This document shows, in pieces, positions 22,141-33,444 of a DNA stretch of 64,000 nt. The translations under genes were made by a program, and so were the position numbers. The notes under the pieces were generated by a model. The model ran no database searches. It saw only the letters and a list, made by a program, of their open reading frames with translations, and was not told the origin of the DNA. This stretch comes from Gymnothorax reevesii (taxonomy: Eukaryota > Chordata > Actinopteri > Anguilliformes > Muraenidae), in NCBI GenBank assembly GCA_029721435.1, contig CM056574.1, forward strand, positions 70,227,501 through 70,291,500, written 5' to 3'. Numbering within the stretch: the stretch's first letter is position 1; each line of letters starts with the position of its first letter.

Positions 22141-23855
22141 CCCTGCACCTCCACAAATTTGGATCGAGACATAAAAAGACTGAAAAATAGCTCAAATCAA
22201 ATTCTGCATAGGTGGTCTAACAGAAGCATTTGTCATGCGGGGAAATGAAAATACACACAAGCAAACCAGAAAAACCAGATGCCCCTGGCTGCTCACCTCA
22301 GAGCTCCACCTGTTCCTGTTTGCTGTGGGAAACCACTACATAATATGGAACTACAACTGCAGTTAGGCCCAACACAACCAGCAATTCACACAGAATAATC
22401 ATGAAACAGCCTTTGATTGGTTGCTGGTTAACCAGATGAGGAACAATCAGTAGGAAAAGGGTGAACAGTAATTTGTCAGCTGAACTTCAACATCAAAGCA
22501 CCCCACTTCCTAACTGGTCTTAATGTAACCCCAGAGCACAGCCTTTCGATTCACATTTTTCCAGTCTTGCCCAGAGCAGTTTGTCTGATCCATTTACATA
22601 TTAACAACAATTTCTACTGTCATCGTGCAGCAATTGTGCGGACAGTTACACAAGTTTTTTGCTTCTGTCCAAACGCTCGCGATACAATGGACTTAAGTTC
22701 ACAACTGTTGTAATAACAGCCACTGCCTTAATGCAAACTGAGGCCCGCCAGTTCTCCAAAAAAAGAGAGAGCAGATGCTCTTGTCACTGAGGCAAGCCGA
22801 ATCCATTAGAGAACTTTAGAGCCAACTAACTAAATAACACTAGTATATTTGGCATGTAGGCTATCATTTATTTGGAATGCAAATACACCATTTAAGTTTA
22901 GGTCAAGGAACATTCACCAGGCATACAGCATTTTTGGCACAATTTAATTGTGTATTAATGTGAAGGCATGTTAAAATGCTCAGTAGCTGCACAGGGTACA
23001 TTTATACAATAGAGAGACATTTATGTTCACTCAGGATTGCAATCGTGTTGTGATTTGTGGGATTACGTGTAAATTTGCTTTATCCTATTTATTTCTTTGG
23101 GGATTTTCTTTTTCATTAAAGTGCAGCTATTATGGATTTTCATTATTTTAATGTTGTTGTGTGAATCATATCATTTTTATGCGCTCTTGAAAAGTCTGCG
23201 CCAGAAAACAACTCAAAGTCACCTCAGATAGAAGTTCTCCCTGGTGGAAAATGCACTGCTCCAAAGCTAACTGAAATGCCCCAATAGCTTCTGGCAATTT
23301 TTTTCGATCGATTGGTGGATGTCTTCAGTTGAATTTTAACACCAAGCAGATAGTATGGCATGCCCTTGAATCAAGCGGGTAAAGCCCACAAGGCTACATC
23401 AGTATTTGTTTCTAAAGCTCATTTACACTCTGGAGCCGAAATCCATATATGGTAAGGGGCGAGACATTTTCCACACGTGCTAAACAGTGGACTAATCACA
23501 ACTGAATGATCAAGTGGACCAAGTACAGCACACTGTTGTTTTCGGGAGGGCGGAGCCAGGACCTCAACAAAGCATTCTACACACAGGTACTGCAGCTATG
23601 GCCAAGCAAGAGAAACCTCGAAGCAATGACGCATTTAAACCGTTTTAAGTAGACTTCAAGAAAACAAGAATAACAAGTGAAAAGTAACTTAATAGGTGCA
23701 CTTTAACCCCTTTGCACAGAAGCCAAATCTGGCATTTATATGTTACCTTATTAAGGCTTTATAATTCCAGATTCCAGGTTCACAGAGATGAAGGCAATGG
23801 GTCAACTGAGTCCAGACCCTTGTAGCATTTAGAATTCCATCATATTTCTGTTTAT
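22141..23855. other. No recognisable gene or repeat
   Basis: This AT-rich stretch of about 1.7 kb has no long open frame, no clear repeat boundary and no RNA gene that I can identify. It is likely intron of the minus-strand KSR gene. Confidence 0.5.
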
Positions 23856-23870
23856 TTTCATGATTTTGGT

Positions 23871-24065
23871 AAACTAGTAAAAAAGAATATCTGCACACTT
23901 AGATCAATGCAAGTCTCTTTAATACACCAAGCTTTCGGTCAAAGGATCTTCATCAGGGTAACATCAAAGGACCTTCATCAGGGTTTCTTTTTTACTAGTT
24001 GTTATTTGGTTATCTAGTACCTTGGATTTTTTTTTTTGGTCATGAGTGCGGTGATTTGCTCTCAG
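23871..24065 (-). mobile_element. Penelope-like element fragment with hammerhead-like motif
   Basis: A perfect 15-bp duplication, TTTCATGATTTTGGT, flanks this 195-bp insert (23856-23870 and 24066-24080). On the minus strand it contains CCCTGATGAAGATCCTTTGACCGAAAGC in parts: the CTGATGA and GAAA boxes of a hammerhead ribozyme separated by a stem II-like segment, then a CTTGG and a TAAAGAGACTTGC stretch. A second partial copy (CCCTGATGAAGGTCCTTTGATG) lies just upstream and lacks GAAA. Hammerhead motifs in terminal repeats are known for Penelope-like retroelements. The fragment has no coding capacity. Confidence 0.62.
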
Positions 24066-24080
24066 TTTCATGATTTTGGT

Positions 24081-24850
24081 CAAAAAAAAAGGGCTGCCAA
24101 CATGAAAAATCTTCATGAAAATTCAGCATTGAAATTGTAAAAAAAAAAATAATAATACTGAGAATTGAAAAATGGCTACATTTCTGGGATCACAAACCCC
24201 TTGACCTCAAGAACTGTTCATCTGAGCATGAAATTCTAAATGATCTACTCCTTAAGAGCCAAATAAAACAGCTCTCCAAGATGCTCCCAAAACTCTCAGA
24301 TCCCTCAAAATGGCACACTGTCAAATCATAAAATAATCACATATTTAACGCAAATCAACTTTTCACACGTAAAATTCAGTATGAATTCATGATTTTCAGC
24401 AATTCAGAAAGAGTTTATAAATATAGCTGCAGCAGGACATCAATGGTCACCAGTAACCTCTCCAAACCCAAAACATGGCTTTTTTGCATGATACAGTTCA
24501 GAGTTTTTCCGTTTTTCTTGAAGGTCCCACAAGCCAGGACACACTCATTAAAGCAACTGCTTATTTAATTGTTAGAATATTCACTCTGCAATGAAAAGCT
24601 AGCATTTCCCACTTCTGCGCTCGCAACTATGGGTGTCATGATTCGGTTCGGTTCATCGAGAATCGGATCATAAGTTATGTGGTTTGATTTGATTCGTTCA
24701 GCATTAGTTTCGGTGAGATTCAAAAATTACTTGTCGTTTTATTTAATCTTGAAACGCAAGAAATCTAGATGTAAATAAGTTGTCATTACGTTCGCGGAGG
24801 TGCATGTTATGTTGATAGTGATATGGGTCATGCTCAGTAAGGTTAACTCT
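24081..24850. other. Intergenic or intronic, possible hAT-type end near 24630
   Basis: No gene is visible. Around 24630-24720 the run GGGTGTCATGATTCGGTTCGGTTCA resembles ends of dispersed fish hAT repeats, but I cannot define a partner end. Confidence 0.35.
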
Positions 24851-24929
24851 GATTGGACCATTTTCTCTCAATAGACCCATTTACTGTTTTTAAACAAAAC
24901 GGGCTGCGCGCGTATCTTGGCAACAGAAG

Positions 24930-25320
24930 TATGGCGAACCATAATACTTTGTCAAGCAATGCGAGGGCATTAGCCATTAAAGATTTCAAATTCTACCTAA
25001 AAAAAATTAACATTGACAAATGGCAACCAATTTCCAGATCCGTATGGTATCAGTGAGTGGGTAGATGACGTTAGATAGTGGCCCAGTATTCCGTGGCCTT
25101 ATATATATACCCATTTGATCCAGAAACCTGCCGTGTTCACTAGGGAGGAACTACGAGCATACAAGTCACTGGATGCTTATGACTGCGATATCTGCGGACA
25201 TAAGTAGAATAATAAATACCACGACAGACTTAGAGTTTTGTCTCATCGAAATCAGAGGTTCTTCCTAGTCAAACACGGACATAAAACCGCCATGTATGCA
25301 GAGATGCCATTACGTTTCTC
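24930..25320 (+). pseudogene. Decayed fragment of a fish repeat-associated protein
   Basis: An open stretch beginning MANHNTLSSNARALAIKDFK runs to a stop at 25054-25056. After a shift the same strand reads VHTREELRAYKSLDAYDCDICGH, then more diverged residues to about 25320. Segments of the type REELRAYKSLDAY followed by a Gly-His-Val stretch occur in a large family of uncharacterised fish proteins with a SWIM-type zinc finger or YqaJ-like nuclease domain, thought to be transposon-derived. No zinc finger or nuclease motif remains here. The assignment is from memory of the motif only. Stops at 25054 and 25205 make it non-functional. Confidence 0.35.
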
Positions 25321-25989
25321 CTCTTAGTGCCATTTACGTTTCTGTGCCGTAGTCCAAAATACTATAGTACATAGTATGCATTACACAGGTAAGCCTAAGT
25401 AAATAACTAAGTGATCGGCTATCAACACGGGTACTTAGGAGGATATAAGTGAGCGCAGAATTTGTCGATGAAGGAATCTATGCATAAATTTCAGGTTGGG
25501 GAACTACACATTTTTATAGAAGAATGACAGTATCAATACCATGTCGAATTTTTGCTTCAGAAAGCCGATTTTTCTTAATTATTAATTGGGACACCATTAG
25601 CTCATTATAGTTGAAGTGGTTGCTATAGAGGACAATGATTTTTTTCTGTGGCAAGAGATCTTTTTTTGCACTATTGGATAGATACTATGGGCTAGTACAT
25701 AAATCAGCTTGCACATCAGGCTTTGCTGAACGGCTTCATTCATGCAATTTAAAACAGGAGTGGGACTGAACTCGTCCATATTCTAAACCAAGTTCGAGCT
25801 CAGCTTGCTACTGAATATTCAATAACTGATCTGGGTGGGCCATCTAGTGATAGAATAGTGTAACTGCGTGCATAAATTTGCAGCACCATGTCCGCTGACA
25901 TCTACATCTGCACAGAGGAGTTAAAGGACCAGAATGTGAGATCTAGAGCCATCAAGTGGTGAGATTATAGATTGCAACCAAATGATCAT

Positions 25990-26230
25990 TCCTTTTCTAA
26001 GAGAACCGACGGTGTCCGCAAAACTTTCAAAAAGACAACAAGCGCGCTCTCACGTCAGTGCTTCATTTCATTCGTTTTTTCCCGTTCTGGACTACCGGGG
26101 CAACATGGCGGTGCAAAATGGCGAGCTCTACCGGAAGAGGACCCGCTCTCTCTGTTGATATAAAGGGCTCATTCTGGATAAAAGAAAACACTATGATTCT
26201 TATTTTCAGGAAATAATTCACCGTTGAAAA
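25990..26230. repeat. Possible dispersed fish MITE
   Basis: The run CATGGCGGTGCAAAATGGCG, then GAAGAGGACCCGCTCTCT and ATATAAAGGGCTCATTCT, ending near a TTATTTTCAGG, resembles a common non-autonomous fish repeat. I see no clear inverted ends, so the limits are approximate. Confidence 0.3.
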
Positions 26231-26726
26231 TGTAATTTTGAATATTATATTCCATTCCTGCCAGTTACTCAGCCAGATTGTCCATCTAAATCTTACACAC
26301 TGGGGTCAGTCAAAGTGAAGGCATACAGAAAATCATAAAATTCCTGGGTCACCCCCTCAGAAATTTCTCAAAAACCCATATAGGTACCTCCGGTGGACTT
26401 ATGAAATAAGTATAAGTATTCGACCAATATCCCTGATAGTTTTGAAGTGATGGCCTCTCACAATTTTATTGATTTTTTTTTTTTTAATTTTGACAAAATT
26501 GTGTTTCGTCCAACTTTGGGCTACCACTGCTCCTCTACTATTTGACCTACAGATCAGATTTTTGGCCACCCAGGCCAACTTTTCCCCTAGGGTCGGAATT
26601 TCTGGTCAGATAAGGTGTATATACCTTGGTTGCTCCACAATAGGGCTCTAAATTTGGCAAAAAGCCAAAAATCGCAAAAATTGCTGTACTTTTTAAATGC
26701 TACACATCAGAAAGTTTAGGGAATTC

Positions 26727-27058
26727 ATTCATTTTCTATATCCACTTATTCCTCACTAGGGTCGCGGGGCGAACTGGAGCCTATCCCAGCTGGCTACGGG
26801 CAAAGGCAGGAACCCACCCTGGACAGGTTGCCAATCCATCGTGGGGCACACACACCATTCACTCTCACACTCATACCTATGGGCAATTTTAGTGTCTCCA
26901 AATAACCTGATATGCATGTCTTTGGACTGTGGGAGGAAAACGGAGTACCCGGAGAAAACCAACGCCAACACTGGGAGAACATGGGAGAACTCCACACAGA
27001 AAGGCCCCAGCCCGGATTCGAGCCCATGACCTTCTTGCTGAGGCAGCAATGCTAACCA
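26727..27058 (-). repeat. SINE inserted in the left inverted arm
   Basis: Comparison of the two arms shows this block is absent from the right arm, where about 50 bp of other sequence stands instead. It has an ATTCATT tail on the left, GAGCCTATCCCAGCTGGCTA, GGACTGTGGGAGGAAAACGG, and at the right end, in reverse, GGTTCGAATCC-like B-box sequence next to a Gly-Cys-rich tRNA-type head. It is the same family as 61360-61672. SINEs depend on a partner LINE for movement. Confidence 0.7.
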
Positions 27059-28262
27059 TTTAATCTTGTTTGTATCTTGGCAGGAATAGGAATAGGCAGG
27101 AATGATCGTTTTTCATTTTACGGAAAAAATTGCGATTTTGTGGTCCATGGTTCAATATGTGTGCAATTGACCACATCCTTCAAATCTTTACCACAGATTG
27201 CTATAGTTGTCAACTTCATCTGACAAAAAAAATTGGGATGGTGTTCAGCCGAATTTATTACTGCAATTCTTTGAATGATGTTACCCATTTCACGCAGATA
27301 TTGTAGAAAATTCTGCATTGTGAAGCATCAATTGCCAAATTCAGCACACTGGCCACATCTAAGCTCTTTGAAACAGCAAAATTCATGCAAAAAATAGCTT
27401 CAATACAATTTTTCAAGCAAAATCATTGTTTTATTTGAAGCTTTAAGTATTACATGTACGACTACTACATTGGAATGGTTCACATGGTTTTTCTTAGAGA
27501 CCATAAGAATGCTGCTTTTAATCTCATTATTTTTGCCAATTTACTTTTTCTAATTTTTGCTAACATCGCTATCAAATTTACATTCACTGTCAGGAACTTA
27601 TAGTACTAAAAATCACACATTATGCAAATCTGTAATGGAATCAGGATAAACTTATACAATTGCTACACCAAAACATGGAAATTACACCTAAGTGTAATCT
27701 GTTCAGTATGAATATTTCCTGAATCTGCACATGTACGCTGTTCACCGATGAACCAAGATCAAAACATCTCAATTTCCTCAAGCATAACTCCAGATCTACA
27801 GGCAAGCAATTCTTGATCCTCAATGCTCAAGGTATCCACTCTGAAGAAGCCAGTTTTTTTTGCCATACTTGTATTGTGACATTCATCACCAAATTTGCTG
27901 CCTAAATCACACTGTAGTAAATCCTTCTTACCCTCCATGATTTGAGTGATTATGAAACGAGTTCAGACGAATTATGGATTAAGTCAACACACGTCACTGA
28001 CCTCAGATTGCTGATTTCATGATGTAAGATGAAACAAGTTTGTGCTCGTCTCAAGATTTCATTATTTGTTCAAGTTTTAACAAGATGAACTGAACATTAC
28101 TTAATATTCATACTTTCAACAAATCTATAGCATTTTATGATTTACGATGGTGCGTTTAAATAGCCAATATGGTGTGTCTATTGAAATATTCATATCAAAT
28201 AAACTAGGCTAAACACCATCCCAATTTTTTTGTCAGATGAAGTTGATAACTAAAGCAATCTA

Positions 28263-29888
28263 CAAGTGCTGGCCAATGAATTAGAATAATTCGAAATAGC
28301 GCAATCGTTAAATTTTCTTGATGCATTTTTGTGCAGAAAGCAAATCAGGTGTTCACCGCGCCTGTCCTACTTGTTAGAGTATTCACAGAACTCGCTACCT
28401 GTAAAAAATTTGCTCAGCTGAGCTTTCCAAAAGGCCCATTTAGGCCATTTAACTGTGACACTGTTGTTTCATTGAATTAGAATAATTCATAAGTCATTTC
28501 ATTGAATTAGAATAAGTGCTCAAATTTTTGTTTTCTGTGAAGAGTGTTCACTGTGCAGTATAAAGTCAGGGTTGAGTAGAATTTCTAAGTTGTAAAATCA
28601 ATCATGGGTAAGCAGCGCGACCTCTCAACGGGAATAGTGACTCAAATTCAAGCCCTTCGCTAACAAGGCTTGACCCAAACTAAAATTGCTGAGCAGCTCG
28701 GCATCAGCCAGTCTTCCATCTGCAAAGCTCTAAAGAAAGACTGCAGCAAGCGCACCAACTGTTCCGGCATCCAAAAAACTTCTGCTCGTGACAACAAGCA
28801 GCAGAGAAAGATCGCAGTCAGCAACCGGTTCAAGTCCACTTCCGAGCTCAGCGACTTGTGGAACGAGCAGACCAGTGCTTACTTCTCGAGATCAACCACT
28901 TACCGTCGTCTGCGCGAACTTGGCTTCAAATCTCGTGTTCCAGCAGGAAAAACCGATGCTGAACAAGAAACAAATGGAGAAACGGCTGAAGTGGGCCAAA
29001 GAACACGGCGAGTGGACTGCTGAAGACTGGCAGAAAGTGGTCTTCAGTGACGAATCACACTTTTGCATCTCCTTCGGTGACCAAGGTCCTAGCCTTGTGG
29101 TGGCGAAACCTACAATCACGAGTGCGTAAAAAGATGCGTCAAGTCTCCCCAGAGCGTTATAGTCTGGGGATGCATGTCCGCTCGGGGTGTAGGGAAACTC
29201 TGCTTCCTCAAGAAGACTGCCAAGGCTGCCGTATACCAAGATGTACTGGAAACGTTCCTGATTCCGACTGTTGAGGGACAGTTTGGCGAAGACGACCTCA
29301 TATTTCAACAGGATCTTGCACCGGCTCATGCGCCAAAGTCGACCAAAGATTGGTTCGCCGAAAAACAGCTTGAAGTTTTGGCATGGCCGGCCAACTCGCC
29401 TGACCTCAATGTTATTGAAAACCTTTGGGCCATCGTCAAGCGGAAAATTTGCGACGGAAAGCCGACTACGCTGGACCAACTGAAGCAGAACATCGCCACT
29501 GCCTGGGAAGCTGTGAGTGCGGAAACTTGTGACAAGCTGGTCAAATCGATGCCGCGGAGACTTCAGGCAGTCATACAAGCCACGGGGGCAGCCACAAAAT
29601 ACTGAGAAAGTGATGATTCTAATTATAATAAAAATTATTTTAATTCAGTGAAACGGTTTCTCAATTATTCTAATTCAATAAAACAACATTGTCACAGTTA
29701 AATGGCCTAAATGGGCCTTTTGGAAAGCTCAGCTGAGCAAATTTTTAACAGGTAGCGAGTTCTGTGAATACTCCAACAAGTAGGACAGGCGCGGTGAACA
29801 CCTGATTTGCTTTCTGCACAAAAAATGCATCAAGAAAATTTAACGATTGCGCCATTTCAAATTATTCTAATTCGTTGACCAGCACTCG
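28263..29888 (+). mobile_element. Tc1-like transposon 3 with ~220-bp inverted repeats
   Basis: This 1626-bp element is flanked by TA (28261-28262 and 29889-29890). The ends start CAAGTGCTGGCCAATGAATT and, in reverse, CGAGTGCTGGTCAACGAATT, and remain matched through GAACACCTGATTTGCTTTCT and GGCCTAAATGGGCCTTTTGG. It lies inside the right arm of the long inverted-repeat element: the arm resumes exactly after the second TA. Confidence 0.93.
28604..29605 (+). pseudogene. Tc1-like transposase (DD34E), broken by one stop and two frameshifts
   Basis: The start is the ATG at 28604 (MGKQRDLSTGIVTQIQALR). A TAA follows at 28661, then QGLTQTKIAEQLGISQSSIC, a helix-turn-helix. The frame shifts near 28960 into LKWAKEHGEWTAEDWQKVVF with SDESHF (first catalytic Asp), and shifts again near 29130 into the frame with SVIVWGCMSARGVGKL. 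Asp in FQQDLAPAH and Glu in NVIENLWAIVK are 34 residues apart. It ends ATGAATKY. The coding part is clearly more GC-rich than its surroundings, which may reflect recent arrival from a different genomic or species background. Confidence 0.9.
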
Positions 29889-30515
29889 TATGGTAAAGAT
29901 TCGAAGGATGTGGTCAATTGCACACATGGTGAATCATGGGCTTCAAAATTGCTATTTTTTCTGTAAAATGAAAAACGAGCAAAATAAAAAAAATCAAAAA
30001 ATTCTTCTAATTCCTGCCAAGATGCAAACAAGATTAAAGTGGATTACCCATGAGAGGTATCAGGAATGGTCACAAAAAAAATTTCAAGCTTGAATTCCCT
30101 CAACTTTCTGATCTGTAGCATTTAAAAAGTGCAGCAATTTTTGCGATTTTTGGCTTTTCAGCCAAATTTGGAGCCTTATTGTGGGGCAATCAAGGTAGAT
30201 ACACCAAATCTGACCAGAAATTCGGATTCAAGGGGAAAAGTTAGCCTGGAAAACCAAAATTCTGATCTGTAGGTTAAATAATAGAGGAGCAGTTAAAGCC
30301 CAAAGTTGAACGAAACACAATTTCGTCAAAATAAAAAAATTAAAAAAAAACTTAAAAATTGTGACCGGCCATCACTTCAAAACTATTAGGGATATTGGTC
30401 TAATACTTGGTATTATTTCATAAGTCCACCAGAGGTACCCATATGAATTTTTTGAAAAATTTCTTAGGGGGTCATCTGGGAGGGTCTGGATGCTTAGATA
30501 TGGACTGACCCACTG

Positions 30516-33442
30516 GTCCTTTAATAATCCATTTTGTAGTTTGTTATTTCAAATTATTCTTCAAATCTTCCCCAGACAGACACACATTTAACAAATAAAC
30601 ATAACTACACAAAATGTTTTTTTTTGTTTGTTCATTTGATAAATATCAACTTTATGATAACTCAAAATATTTTTACTATCAGATCTTGGGGGGGTGCTGT
30701 AGCGCCGTCAGCAACCCTACTTACCATGTTCTTGCATAACACATCATTAGACAACCAGCAATGTTGTTGAGAATTTGTAAAGGGACTGTCATAACGATGC
30801 TTCACAGTGTTGCAGAAGGGGTAGATGTCTGGCTTAAACCACATAAATAGCTAATAATGTAAAAAATTAGAAAGAAATCCTTAATCTGTGGTGAGAAAAG
30901 ACACTGGGCATAGATTCAATGATATTAAAACCTCATTCACACAAAGAACATTTCCTCCTGTTCTTCTCAGTTATTTTCCTGAAACTATTTGACAGCTTAC
31001 CTTGCGGCTAATTTTCTTTTCCTCCAAAACAGCCATGTTTCTTGGAACTAGAAAAAAAACACTTCTGAAGTTCTGCTCAGATGGAAACTGAATTGGTTGG
31101 GATTTGGAGATTAATTCAAGGGATATTTACGTTTTAATCATTGCCCTGTGGTGGTTAGTGCCATGCGAGGAAAGAAGAAAGTTTATCTGAAAGCCATCAG
31201 GACGCAATGTTCCAAAGATCCAGACAAAATCATTCCCTGTATGAGGGTATCTGAGGACAGCATGTCAAACATGCATTAGAATGGCACTCAGACCCCCGTC
31301 TGCAACGCTTCATCCAAATAGGTCTGTTAACAGACTTTTACCGACAAAAGACAGAGTGACCACATTTTCCAGCCAGCCAAATGCAAGTAACAACAGCCAA
31401 TTACAAATTATATCGACCTTCTTTCGTTTTCTCCTCGATCAATTGACTGCACTGGGAAACTGCATGCCATGCCACCTGGGCTTCCAAGAAAAATAGCTGC
31501 CTATTGCCATTCCCAAAATATAGCCAAAAAAAGTTATATTGCTAAAATATATGAACATGAATTCTCACTCTAAGGTCCCCCTGCTGACCAAGACAACAAA
31601 AAACATTGTTGCAAATCTCGCAATCATGCTAGAATGCTTTTGCATCTGAAATGTCAATGTCACATCAGAGGCAAAACACTCCACAAACACCACAAGAGCA
31701 TTCAGTGTAACCTGCCAAGCACTGCAGCCACTTGGTTCAGGGAAGAGGTTACATCACCATCTCCCCCCAGTTCAAACGGTGGATGTGTTTCTGGTCATCG
31801 CAGTTTGTACCCTTGAATGCAGGCTCATCACTCAATCATCAATTTGTTTAAAAGCTCACAGCGTTATCCACCAGTGAAAGGCGAAATTATCCCTAGCTGA
31901 GGGTAGCAAATGAGGATTAAGTCATCACAGAGTCTGTCGTCATGGTAAGAGGTGCAGCCTTCTCCATACTCCCTGCTTTTTGATCAGCCTCGCAGAACTA
32001 TCCCAGCAACACATGGCTCCCCAGTGCCCCCAGCCAATCTGTCATGGGCATGGTTCTCCACCCCAGTGCTTGTCATGGCAGCAACAATAAGTTCCTGAAT
32101 AGGGCAGGGCTATTTTCCATAAGCAGAATCATGGACTTAGGATACCAAGAATAGCTCCACTTCAGTTCATGTTCCATTCAGACTAGGCTTACCTCTGTAC
32201 CATCCAGCCAATTTCAGTAATCCATCTTAACCCAGCCTTATAGGTGCATTATTGATGGAGAGACATTTGAAGGAAATTTGCTTCTTGTGCCATGAACCAC
32301 TGACAGGTGGCTAATGTAGCTGGACTCCCTTCATTGGATGGTCAGTCTCTCCATTTCTGTTGGCAGTAGAGAGACTAATCATCCTCAAACATCTCTGAAA
32401 AAGGATCCGTATATTTACCCGCGATAATTAAATTTATTCTTCATAAGCGTAAATGTCTTTACTTGATCAAAATTCCAAATCGTTTGTAATCTCCTTCACT
32501 GCTCCATGAATTTTTCAAAACAAACTGACACAATCCCATCCAAATCACACATAATTGGGTCACCTGACCATTGGATCATTTGCATATCAGCTGCACATCA
32601 TAGGCTTGAAGACAACATTGTCATAGTCTAGTCTACAAGACCTTCAGCTGGATATGAATCCAATGAGAAATTAAAGAAATGTGTTTTACCTGCCCATTCA
32701 TATTTTCTTAAAAAAATGTTACCGATTTTACCAATTCAGCCAGGATATGCAAACGTTTTTTAACAGCTGTATATTGAATTAGGGCTGTGTCCTGAGGAGC
32801 AGCTTATAAACCTGGCACTCTGTCCCTGCAGTTGAGGTGCTGAGACAATACGTCCTATGTTCTGGAATGGCACTCAGCAGGAATTCTTTGAACAGAAGTG
32901 TCCACGACAGAAGTCCCCAGTTTATTTGCTGCACGAAGTTGAAGAAATTTTTTTCGTCTGAACGCTCCACAACATATGCTATATACCATTCCTTATCATT
33001 AATGCACAAGATGTTCTTTCCTAGCTGTAGAAGGAATGGAGCTTCAGAAGATCTATGGAATTGATGCAACTAGCCTCAGAAGTTTATGAATCAGGCCCTA
33101 AATTGTATAATTTCACAGAGAAGTTAATTTAGCACCATTTTCTGGAACATCTGGTTCTTTCCCAAGTTAAGTGCTGTACAGCCAAAAGGAAGAGTTTTAC
33201 ATCTCCAGTTTTTAAATATGTTAGACCCAAGATCCATGCCTTCAAGCACTAAAAATATAACATTGATCACTTGTGTCCCTTTTGAGATATGCCCACCACA
33301 ATGACCCAAAACATGCACATTTCATTCTGTAGACAACTTCCAAGGTCATCAAAACATTTAATACAACCATTGTGACTTTTTGATATTTTTTGTGGTCTTC
33401 AGAGAACTGACTGACAGTTTGCATACCAATACCTATCTTAAT
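30516..33442. other. Non-coding stretch, presumably intronic
   Basis: About 2.9 kb without a supported gene, repeat boundary or RNA gene. Open frames are short and show no family signature. If KSR exon 1 is real, this stretch lies on its 3' side, in the presumed first intron. Confidence 0.5.
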
Positions 33443-33444
33443 TA

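Larger units (their letters stand above)
26298..30515. mobile_element. Element with very long (~0.9-kb) terminal inverted repeats
   Basis: The left arm (about 26298-27260, including a SINE) is the diverged reverse complement of the right arm (about 28200-30515, including a Tc1). Matching landmarks: CACTGGGGTCAGTC at the left end against CAGTGGGTCAGTC in reverse at 30502-30515; GCCAAAAATCGCAAAAATTG on the left against GCAATTTTTGCGATTTTTGG on the right; TGTGCAATTGACCACATCCT on the left against GATGTGGTCAATTGCACACA on the right; and AAATTGGGATGGTGTT on the left against AACACCATCCCAATTT on the right. The ~940-bp core (27260-28200) has no coding potential. The CACTG-like ends might suggest a CACTA-type origin, but no target duplication is clear. 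Confidence 0.68.

Noticed and set aside
26756..27049. 97-codon minus-strand frame and its partners
   Set aside because: They lie entirely inside the SINE; the same frames recur in the other SINE copies.
33290..33340. HNDPKH-like wording resembling a Tc1 catalytic segment
   Set aside because: Only a few residues match, and there is no partner Glu motif or terminal repeats nearby outside the clear Tc1 that starts at 33445.
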